This document shows, piece after piece, positions 1 through 5,421 of a stretch of 7,623 bases of DNA. The stretch lies in assembly GCA_020718265.1 (NCBI GenBank), contig DYSM01000139.1, forward strand, positions 1 through 7,623. Direction: 5' to 3'. The stretch comes from Draconibacterium orientale (lineage in GTDB: Bacteria > Bacteroidota > Bacteroidia > Bacteroidales > JAADGE01). Every line of letters begins with the position of its first letter. The first letter of the stretch is position 1. Both the position numbers and the translations under genes were made by a program. The notes beneath the pieces were generated by a model. It saw only the letters and a program-made list of their open reading frames with translations. It was not told the origin of the DNA and searched no databases.

Positions 1-74
1 TCTAAGGTGTTTTTGTCCACATCCCAAAAAAGGTGTTCGGAAAAATCGTGTATAGTTATCTTTTTTTCGGACAT
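1..74 (-). CDS. DUF6922-like protein, N-terminal fragment cut by window edge
   Basis: The minus strand from an ATG at 74 stays open to the edge for 24 full codons. The peptide contains FSEHLFWDVDKNTL. From memory, an 'HLFWDVD' opening is typical of small Bacteroidota proteins annotated as DUF6922, which are often found just upstream of AbiEii/AbiGii-type nucleotidyltransferase toxins. That partner would lie left of position 1 and cannot be seen. The gene follows the antiterminator by 63 bp in the same direction, so it may be co-transcribed. No Shine-Dalgarno or clear -7 element precedes it. The function of the family is not known to me; an antitoxin-like role is only inferred from the usual neighbour. 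Confidence 0.6.
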   Translation of the reverse strand, partial: MSEKKITIHDFSEHLFWDVDKNTL

Positions 75-89
75 GCTCACGCCACGTAA

Positions 90-135
90 GTTACATGTTT
101 GTAACCTATTAACTTGATTTTTAATAATTTGTAAC
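90..135. repeat. GTAAC/GTTAC repeat cluster between upxY-like gene and DUF6922 fragment
   Basis: Positions 90-105 form a short inverted repeat, GTTAC-6 nt-GTAAC. The 8-mer TTTGTAAC occurs at 98-105 and again at 128-135, exactly 30 bp apart, in the 63-bp gap. The symmetry and helical-scale spacing could suit an operator for the gene starting at 74, or the hairpin could act at RNA level. In AT-rich DNA such short repeats also arise by chance. Confidence 0.3.
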
Positions 136-137
136 GT

Positions 138-662
138 TCAGTTCTTAACGACTTCTGCTACTTTTTTAACGAAATTTCGGCTGGTTTCAACGAGTAAACT
201 CGTGCCCATGCTTTCTATTCGTATTGCAAATTTATACTTTCCTCTTAACTCTACCAAATTTCCTTTGACTCCTTTTAATACGCCTTGTTTAAATTCGACA
301 AGTTCGTTTAATGTAAATGTCTCATTAGTCGTCTGTAATGTGTTGGAATCATATTGAATAAATTTTTTTATGGTTTCAATTTCCGATTCTTTTACAACGA
401 TTTTTTCGCCGCCTATGGTTATGAATTTTACAAATCCTCGAATAAGTTTAGGTATTTCCGAGTATTGTTTTTCGTTTATTTTTACAAATAAGTAAGACCT
501 AAATAATGGGGCTTCTACGTTTACGGTTCGGTCGGTTCGGCGTCTGGTTTCTATGATTATCGGCAGGTAAGTTTCATAACCGAGGTTTACAAGTTGCTGA
601 AAAACAGATTTCTCCGCTTTCGATTTCGTGTAAATTGCATACCAATTGGTTCTGATACTCAT
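138..662 (-). CDS. UpxY-type (NusG-like) transcription antiterminator
   Basis: This 174-aa protein has the NusG plan: an NGN domain at about residues 6-100 (opening with NWYAIYTKSKAEK, then YETYLP and APLFRSYLFV) and a C-terminal KOW-like segment at about 122-160 (FKQGVLKGVKGNLVEL). The basic loop ETRRRTDRTV and the length match UpxY/RfaH-like specialised NusG paralogues, not housekeeping NusG. In Bacteroides, UpxY proteins bind RNA polymerase at the start of a capsule or O-antigen operon and let it read through the leader and long operon. The ATG at 662 is the natural start, because the NGN fold begins at once. The 78-bp gap upstream has one weak -7 match (TCGATTTG, 720-713 on the minus strand), so this gene could start its own transcript or be the last gene of the permease operon. 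What follows it here is a DUF6922-like gene, not a UpxZ or sugar-enzyme gene. Confidence 0.88.
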   Translation of the reverse strand: MSIRTNWYAIYTKSKAEKSVFQQLVNLGYETYLPIIIETRRRTDRTVNVEAPLFRSYLFVKINEKQYSEIPKLIRGFVKFITIGGEKIVVKESEIETIKKFIQYDSNTLQTTNETFTLNELVEFKQGVLKGVKGNLVELRGKYKFAIRIESMGTSLLVETSRNFVKKVAEVVKN

Positions 663-740
663 AACGAGGTCGTAAATGTTATTGTGTGAAGCGGAGTCTT
701 TTTATCGGCTTGCAAATCGACTACAGAGGTTCTGAATGGT

Positions 741-1442
741 TTAGAAATTCGGACTCAAAATGTATTTTGCATAAAATTTGTCGATAATTTCAACGGCTTC
801 ATCTGCAGTATCTGCAAGTGAGAAGAGTTTGGTGTCGTCCGGATTTATGGTTTTGAACTCGAGTTTTAGTGTATTCTCTATCCATTCAGTTAAACCTTTC
901 CAGAAATCTCTGCCAATCAATACAATAGGAAAACGTCCGATTTTATGGGTTTGTATGAGTGTAAGTGAGGCAAATAACTCGTCCATCGTCCCAAAACCAC
1001 CGGGCATAACAATGTAGCCTTGTGAGTATTTTTCAAACATGACTTTTCGAGCGAAAAAGAAATCGAAATCTATCTTTTTATCTTTGTCAATATATTGATT
1101 TCCACCTTGTTCAAAAGGTAAATTTATAACTAAACCAACACTTTTTCCGCTGCCGTCTTTTGCTCCTTTGTTTCCGGCTTCCATAATACCGGGTCCGCCG
1201 CCGGTTATGATTCCGTAACCTTTTTGGGTGAGTTTGTTCGCAATTTCGGCGGCAAGTTGATAATATTTGTTGTCGGGTTTGGTGCGTGCTGAGCCGAAAA
1301 TGCTGACGCAAGGTCCAATTTTTCCGAGTTTTTCAAAACCTTCAACAAATTCTGACATGATTTTAAAAACCATCCATGAATCGTTTGTTTTTATTTCTTG
1401 CCAATCCTTTGATTTAAAGGCTTCTATGATTTTTTCTTCCAT
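741..1442 (-). CDS. LOG-family Rossmann protein (TIGR00730 type)
   Basis: A 233-aa soluble protein with the hallmarks of the LOG ('lysine decarboxylase-like') family: FGSAR at 49-53, the glycine loop GGGPGIMEA at 81-89 followed by NKGA, the basic pair R132-K133 in FFARKVMF, and the signature PGGFGTMDE at 147-155 followed by LTLIQT. In the family, PGGxGTxxE and the Arg/Lys pair form the phosphoribosyl site. Characterised members hydrolyse nucleoside 5'-monophosphates, releasing ribose 5-phosphate and a free base; plant and some bacterial members activate cytokinins. The old 'lysine decarboxylase' label is not supported. Length and motifs look complete, so it is probably active, but the substrate cannot be read from sequence. 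Its start overlaps the end of the cysC-like gene by 19 bp, implying co-transcription and perhaps translational coupling. Confidence 0.88.
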   Translation of the reverse strand: MEEKIIEAFKSKDWQEIKTNDSWMVFKIMSEFVEGFEKLGKIGPCVSIFGSARTKPDNKYYQLAAEIANKLTQKGYGIITGGGPGIMEAGNKGAKDGSGKSVGLVINLPFEQGGNQYIDKDKKIDFDFFFARKVMFEKYSQGYIVMPGGFGTMDELFASLTLIQTHKIGRFPIVLIGRDFWKGLTEWIENTLKLEFKTINPDDTKLFSLADTADEAVEIIDKFYAKYILSPNF

Positions 1443-2047
1443 GTTGGTTTAATTTTTTCTATAACGTAATTGAATATGTGCCTTGCTGATTCTTCTACGT
1501 TCGATTTTTCCGTAAAAACGGTAACATCCGGATTCTCAGGTGCTTCAAAAGGAGAGTCTATGCCGGTAAAGTTTTTCAATTCGCCGGCACGGGCTTTTTT
1601 GTACAGTCCTTTTACATCGCGTTGTTCGCAAATCTCTATCGGCGTATTGATGAAAACGGTGATGATATCTTGTTTGCCTAAAATATGTTCTACAAAATTG
1701 CGGGTTTCGTGGGTCGGATTTATAAAACAATTTATGGTAACTACGCCGCAATTTATAAAGAGTTTATTCACTTCGGCTATGCGTCGGATATTTTCTTCGC
1801 GGTCGGTTTCCGTAAATTTCAGATTTCGATTGATGCCGGAACGAATATTGTCGCCGTCCAAAATTTGAGTCAATACTCCATTTTCTATCAGTTGCTTTTC
1901 AAGTGCAGAGCCAATTGTGGTTTTTCCTGCACCGGAAAGTCCTATTAACCAGATAGATATAGCTTTTTGACCAAGAAGAATTTCCTTCTCCGGGCGCCCT
2001 GCAATGCGTTCGAATACAGGGTATATGTTCGTGTCGTTCGGTTTCAT
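1424..2047 (-). CDS. cysC: Adenylylsulfate (APS) kinase-like protein
   Basis: A 207-aa P-loop kinase of the CysC family. APS kinases transfer phosphate from ATP to the 3'-OH of APS to make PAPS, the sulfate donor for sulfotransferases and sulfate reduction. Visible motifs: Walker A GLSGAGKTT (36-44), DGDNIR (64-69), and an intact stretch from KGLYKKARAG (146-155) through NFTGIDSPFEAP (159-170), which shapes the APS site. The N-terminal extension (NIYPVFERIAGRPEKE) resembles other Bacteroidota members as I recall them. The FISP motif, whose Ser is phosphorylated in the E. coli enzyme, reads FINP, with Asn at 110. Only 1 bp separates it from the export permease upstream, and it overlaps the LOG gene downstream. 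No sulfurylase (cysD/cysN/sat), PAPS reductase or sulfotransferase gene is in view, so making PAPS for a sulfated polysaccharide is an inference. An alternative is a CysC paralogue acting on another nucleotide, like the CDP-phosphoramidate kinase of Campylobacter capsule loci. Confidence 0.9.
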   Translation of the reverse strand: MKPNDTNIYPVFERIAGRPEKEILLGQKAISIWLIGLSGAGKTTIGSALEKQLIENGVLTQILDGDNIRSGINRNLKFTETDREENIRRIAEVNKLFINCGVVTINCFINPTHETRNFVEHILGKQDIITVFINTPIEICEQRDVKGLYKKARAGELKNFTGIDSPFEAPENPDVTVFTEKSNVEESARHIFNYVIEKIKPTWKKKS

Positions 2048-2048
2048 G

Positions 2049-2915
2049 CTAAACGGTGTCCATAAACGATTGTTCTACTTTATTAAACAAAAGTACGCCT
2101 ATTAAAAGTATAACTGTCATAAAACCAAAGCTATACGCTAAGTGTAACCAATTAAAACTGCCGGCTCCGAGCAAAATGTATCTGAATGCTTCGATGATGG
2201 ACGTTATTGGGTTTGCAAGTATCAAAATCTCATATTTTTTGTTTAAATGTGAAAGCGGGTACACAATCGGTGTGGCGTACATCCAGAGCTGAACGCCAAA
2301 ACCAAGCAAATTTGTTAAATCTCTGTATTTTGTTGTCAATGAAGAGAATATGATACCGAAACCCAGACCCAAACCTGCCATCATGAGTATCAAAATTGGC
2401 AGAGCCAAAATATAGATATTGGGGCTAAACGTGTAACCTTGTATGCGAAAATACGCCATAACGACTAACAGCAGTCCGAATTGTATCCCGAACTGAATTA
2501 AGTTTGATATAACAATAGATATAGGTGAAACAAGGCGTGGAAAATAAACTTTACCGAAAATTCCGGCGTTTGCGACAAACGTATTTGAGGTTGCAGTCAA
2601 GGCTTGTGCAAAATAATTCCATGCCGTAATGCCTGCCATGTAGAATAGCATTGGCGGAAGTCCGTCCGTCGGAATTTTAGCAATACGCCCAAAAACAACG
2701 GTAAACATCAGTGTTGTCAGCAAAGGTTGTATGATAAACCACAACGGACCAAGCACCGTTTGTTTGTATTTTGCGACAAAATCACGTCTCACGAAGAGCA
2801 TCATCAAATCCCGATAACGCCAAAGTTCTTTAAAATTTATATCAAACCAATGCCGTTTGGGACGAATTTCCATCGTCCAAGTATCCTGTATTTGACTGTT
2901 CGTTTGTTCTGCCAT
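2049..2915 (-). CDS. ABC-2 type polysaccharide export permease (Wzm/TagG-like)
   Basis: A 288-aa inner-membrane permease of the polysaccharide export ABC transporter family. It pairs with an ATPase (Wzt/TagH-like) to move lipid-linked O-antigen, capsule or teichoic-acid type polymers across the cytoplasmic membrane. The N-terminal amphipathic part (about 24-52) has the family pattern LWRYRDL...FVRRDFVAKYKQT, then LGPLWFIIQP. About six hydrophobic segments follow, near 56-78, 88-110, 132-156, 165-193, 202-220 and 257-277. The conserved NPITSIIEAFRYILLG lies at 235-250. The reading frame is also open to a TTG at 2936, but I chose the ATG at 2915: the TTG lies inside a -7-like promoter element and the seven extra residues add nothing conserved. 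The gene heads an operon with the cysC-like gene (1-bp gap). No ABC ATPase gene is in the window, although this pair is usually adjacent. Confidence 0.9.
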   Translation of the reverse strand: MAEQTNSQIQDTWTMEIRPKRHWFDINFKELWRYRDLMMLFVRRDFVAKYKQTVLGPLWFIIQPLLTTLMFTVVFGRIAKIPTDGLPPMLFYMAGITAWNYFAQALTATSNTFVANAGIFGKVYFPRLVSPISIVISNLIQFGIQFGLLLVVMAYFRIQGYTFSPNIYILALPILILMMAGLGLGFGIIFSSLTTKYRDLTNLLGFGVQLWMYATPIVYPLSHLNKKYEILILANPITSIIEAFRYILLGAGSFNWLHLAYSFGFMTVILLIGVLLFNKVEQSFMDTV

Positions 2916-2933
2916 ACTTACGCTTTTCGAGTG

Positions 2934-2941
2934 CAAATATC
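2934..2941 (-). promoter_or_regulatory. Probable -7 promoter element for the permease operon
   Basis: On the minus strand the sequence reads GATATTTG, one mismatch from the Bacteroidota -7 consensus TAnnTTTG. A TTG at 2967-2965 lies 23 bp upstream as a possible -33 element. Transcription would begin near 2930, leaving a leader of about 15 nt before the ATG at 2915. The element overlaps the alternative TTG start, which argues against that start. Confidence 0.4.
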
Positions 2942-3003
2942 GTTAATTTTTCATAAAAAAAAAACAATTTTCGCTTGTCGGCACTTTTCTAAAAATCACT
3001 TTT

Positions 3004-3011
3004 TACATTTG
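3004..3011 (+). promoter_or_regulatory. -7 promoter element for the biotin ligase gene
   Basis: TACATTTG matches the Bacteroidota consensus TAnnTTTG at every fixed position. It ends only four bases before the ATG at 3016, so transcription should start at or within a few bases of the start codon, giving a leaderless or nearly leaderless mRNA. The nearest upstream TTG (2975-2977) is 26 bp away, longer than usual, so the -33 element is weak or absent. Confidence 0.6.
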
Positions 3012-3015
3012 CACA

Positions 3016-3756
3016 ATGAAATTTTCTCCGGAAATTGAAATACTCAATACTACAGATTCTACAAATACAGTGCTGAAAGCAAAGCTCGCAGAAATGGAAT
3101 TGCCTGAATTTTATGCACTATTGGCAAGAAATCAAATCGCCGGGCGTGGACAAATGGCTCAATCATGGCATAGCGAAGCAGGCAAAAATCTCACAATTTC
3201 AGTTGTGATTTATCCGGATTGTGAAATTTCAAATCAGTTTTTTTTATCGAAAATTGTCTCGTGTGTTTTGGTTGAGTATTTGTCCGAACTCGGCAAACCT
3301 TTTACAATTAAGTGGCCCAACGATATTTATTTTCAAGATAAAAAAATTGCCGGAATTTTGACAGAAAATACAATAAGCGTCCAAAGAATAAAACAATCTG
3401 TCGTAGGAATAGGACTAAATGTCAATCAAACCAAATTTCCTGAAAATTTGCCGAATCCGATTTCGCTAAAATCCATTTTTCAAAAAACGTTTGATATAGA
3501 AGAGATTGCGTCTAACATATTAGAACGAGTTTTCCTTTGGTTCAAAAAATTTAAAAACGGTCAATTTGAAGAAATCAATGAATATTACCATCAAAATTTG
3601 CTCGGCTATCGGCGTGAGATTCGGTTTTTGATTAATAGTGAGGCTTGTTCGGGACATATTTTGGGTACATCTCCGGATGGGAAACTCGTAGTTGGGCTTC
3701 AAAACCAAATAGTTAAAGAGTTTGATTTGAAAGAAATCAAATTCCTATTTACTTGA
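3016..3756 (+). CDS. birA: Biotin--[acetyl-CoA-carboxylase] ligase, monofunctional
   Basis: A 246-aa cytosolic enzyme that activates biotin with ATP to biotinyl-AMP and attaches it to a lysine of biotin carboxyl carrier protein. Visible motifs: early substrate-loop residues TTDSTN (12-17), the biotinyl-AMP loop GRGQMAQSW (43-51) with GKNLTISV after it, KWPNDI (99-104), KIAGILTE (110-117) with the lysine matching the active-site Lys of E. coli BirA, and VVGIGLNVN (129-137). A small beta-rich C-terminal domain runs from about 197. There is no N-terminal helix-turn-helix, so unlike E. coli BirA it should not repress biotin genes. In most family members a Gly follows the second Arg-like position of the loop; here it is Ala48. 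The gene is a single-gene transcript: divergent from the permease (100 bp between the two ATGs) and overlapping the divIC-like gene tail to tail by 12 bp. Confidence 0.93.
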   Translation: MKFSPEIEILNTTDSTNTVLKAKLAEMELPEFYALLARNQIAGRGQMAQSWHSEAGKNLTISVVIYPDCEISNQFFLSKIVSCVLVEYLSELGKPFTIKWPNDIYFQDKKIAGILTENTISVQRIKQSVVGIGLNVNQTKFPENLPNPISLKSIFQKTFDIEEIASNILERVFLWFKKFKNGQFEEINEYYHQNLLGYRREIRFLINSEACSGHILGTSPDGKLVVGLQNQIVKEFDLKEIKFLFT

Positions 3757-4065
3757 TTTTTCGTCTTCGATACGATAAACAACTTCGCCGTCTTTTTGCA
3801 TAAAATACCGTTCTCGAGCGATGCGTTCGACAGTGCCTTTTTCTGTCTTTAATTTCAGAAGCATCGCTTTATTTTGCTCTGTTTCAGTTTCGTAGGCATG
3901 GATTTGTTTACGAAGTTCTTTTATTTCGCGGTCTTTTTTGAACGAAAACGAAACTGTCGGCGTGCCCAAAACGAACAGCCACAAGAGAAAAAATGCCAGC
4001 GTTAATGAATATTTGTGTTTTGCGATAAATTTTAGCGCATCAATAAACGTTTCTTTTGTTTCCAT
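3745..4065 (-). CDS. Septum formation initiator family protein (DivIC/FtsB-like)
   Basis: A 106-aa single-pass membrane protein. A short cytosolic N-terminus is followed by one hydrophobic helix (about 19-35), then a charged coiled-coil stretch (about 43-78, with REIKELRKQI and LLKLKTEKG), then a conserved end, VERIARERYFMQKDGEVVYRI (two parts of one motif, 79-99). This is the plan of FtsB/DivIC, which in characterised bacteria binds FtsL and FtsQ/DivIB at the division site and helps activate septal wall synthesis. It lies 3 bp after the lgt stop codon, so the two are probably translated from one mRNA. Its last 12 bp overlap the biotin ligase gene on the opposite strand. Such small coiled-coil proteins are assigned by layout and the C-terminal motif, so the family call is firm but the exact orthologue is not. 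Confidence 0.85.
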   Translation of the reverse strand: METKETFIDALKFIAKHKYSLTLAFFLLWLFVLGTPTVSFSFKKDREIKELRKQIHAYETETEQNKAMLLKLKTEKGTVERIARERYFMQKDGEVVYRIEDEKSSK

Positions 4066-4068
4066 AAC

Positions 4069-5295
4069 TTACGAAGCTTTTATTTGTTGAAGTTTTTTCT
4101 TATTTCGTAAAACAATAATAATCACAGCTATACCGGAAACTGCCATGGTCGTCGAAATTAATTCAGCTTGGGTGAATTTCAATCCGCCGACATTATAGAG
4201 ACTGTTTACACGAATCATTTCGACAAAAAAACGTTCCAACCCGGCTAAAATTAAATAAATTCCGAACAATAATCCAGGTGTTTTGAATCGTTTTTTCGTG
4301 AACCACAAGGCGAAAAATCCGATTATCATGATGGAAAATTCATACAAAGGCGTAGGATACACAGGGGTTGCGAGTTTGTAGCAATGTTCGTTCCAAAGTT
4401 CGGCATTACAACCTGCCATCATTTCGTGCGGCGCATTAACCCATAAACCGTTTTGCAAAATTTGTCCGGAGTCGTTTACAATATTGTTCGGAAAGTCATA
4501 AGCCCACATCCAATCGGGCAGAAATGCCAAGAAATCGGGTATCGGATTTGGATTCGGAATGCCCCAGCAACCGTCTCCGGCGGTTAAACAACCCAAACGT
4601 CCTACCGCATAAGTTAAAGGCATAATAACAGCCAAAACATCAAGCAAATGTATGATACTCAGTTTGTAATATTTCTTTAAATAATAGAAAACGGCAGCAC
4701 TGCCGACAATCAACCCGCCCAAAAATGTTAGTCCGCTAAACGAAATAAGCGACTCCCAAGGGTTTGCCATAAATTCGTCCGGATATTCTAAATTATGGAA
4801 AATTTTTGCGCCCAAAAGTCCGAAAACGCCGGCAACTACAAGTATATTTCCGGCAAGTTGGTGCGGATGAATTTCTTTGATAACTTTCTTAGGTTCAGGT
4901 AGTTTCTCTTTGTTTTTGTCGCGCCATGTTAAGAACACAGAAACAGCAGCGGCGAGCAATCCGCCGACGGGCGAACCGTTGAGTGAAGTCAGGAAATTTT
5001 GTGGATTTCGGGCAAATTCCGAGTATTCTATCGCAGCACCGACAAGGAAATAGCCAATCACAAAACCAACAATACCCGACATGAGCAATTCCGTAATGGA
5101 TGCGGGTTTGCCGATAACGACTTCTTTTTTTGTAGTTCCGAAAATACCTTCGGATTCTTTGCGTTTAAATTCCTTCATCAGCATCCAAATGCCCAGAAGG
5201 AACGAAAGTGCAACAAAAAATCCGTAAGTCTGAATCGGCAGAAGTATGTTAATGCCCAAAACCTCTCGAAAGAAATCACTCAATGAAGGATACAT
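4069..5295 (-). CDS. lgt: Prolipoprotein diacylglyceryl transferase, long form
   Basis: An integral membrane enzyme that moves diacylglycerol from phosphatidylglycerol to the lipobox cysteine of prelipoproteins, the first step of lipoprotein maturation. Matches to E. coli Lgt: IQTYGFFVAL (21-30, with the conserved Tyr24), the SGLTFLGGLI loop (187-196), GRLGCLTAGDGCWG (232-245, with the essential Arg233), PTPLYE (314-319), and ERFFVEMIR (354-362, with Arg355 and Glu359). It has 408 residues against 291 in E. coli. The excess is mainly an insertion at about 41-145 holding two extra hydrophobic stretches, and a polar loop at about 246-310. The His of the E. coli GGxSFHGG loop is Leu192 here and Asn146 is Cys236. 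The Cys and the GDG pattern are common in Bacteroidota Lgt proteins as I remember them; the Leu I am less sure of. It is the first gene of the lgt-divIC pair. Confidence 0.9.
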   Translation of the reverse strand: MYPSLSDFFREVLGINILLPIQTYGFFVALSFLLGIWMLMKEFKRKESEGIFGTTKKEVVIGKPASITELLMSGIVGFVIGYFLVGAAIEYSEFARNPQNFLTSLNGSPVGGLLAAAVSVFLTWRDKNKEKLPEPKKVIKEIHPHQLAGNILVVAGVFGLLGAKIFHNLEYPDEFMANPWESLISFSGLTFLGGLIVGSAAVFYYLKKYYKLSIIHLLDVLAVIMPLTYAVGRLGCLTAGDGCWGIPNPNPIPDFLAFLPDWMWAYDFPNNIVNDSGQILQNGLWVNAPHEMMAGCNAELWNEHCYKLATPVYPTPLYEFSIMIIGFFALWFTKKRFKTPGLLFGIYLILAGLERFFVEMIRVNSLYNVGGLKFTQAELISTTMAVSGIAVIIIVLRNKKKLQQIKAS

Positions 5296-5322
5296 AATTC
5301 AAATTTTCCATAAAATAATATG

Positions 5323-5330
5323 CAAAACTA
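5323..5330 (-). promoter_or_regulatory. -7 promoter element for lgt-divIC
   Basis: On the minus strand the sequence is TAGTTTTG, a perfect match to TAnnTTTG, 27 bp upstream of the lgt ATG. This implies a leader of roughly 20-25 nt. No TTG lies at the usual 17-23 bp upstream; the nearest are 12 and 34 bp away. The 126-bp divergent gap (5296-5421) also serves the adenylate kinase gene, for which I see only weak plus-strand candidates (TATATTTT at 5370-5377 and TATCTTG at 5393-5399). Confidence 0.5.
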
Positions 5331-5421
5331 TAAATTTTCGCGCAAAAATCGAAATTTTGTTTTTCAACATATATTTTTCCGTATCAAATTCGTATCTTGC
5401 ATCAAAATTAAATTTTAAAGT

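Noticed and set aside
138..662. Housekeeping NusG
   Set aside because: The basic loop, the divergent KOW segment and the setting beside polysaccharide genes fit a specialised UpxY-type paralogue; nusG normally lies next to secE and ribosomal protein genes.
663..740. Promoter or attenuator leader for the antiterminator gene
   Set aside because: Only a one-mismatch -7 element without a -33 partner and 4-bp pairings are visible, too weak to annotate.
778..1017. Plus-strand open frame opposite the LOG gene
   Set aside because: It is antisense to a well-conserved gene, low in complexity, with no recognisable motif; the same holds for the open frames opposite cysC, lgt and the kinase.
741..1442. 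Lysine decarboxylase
   Set aside because: The PGGFGTMDE signature belongs to the LOG nucleotide hydrolase family; the decarboxylase name is an old annotation error.
2916..2936. A TTG start extending the permease by seven residues
   Set aside because: It lies within a -7-like promoter element and a normal ATG follows at 2915, with the conserved part of the protein well downstream.
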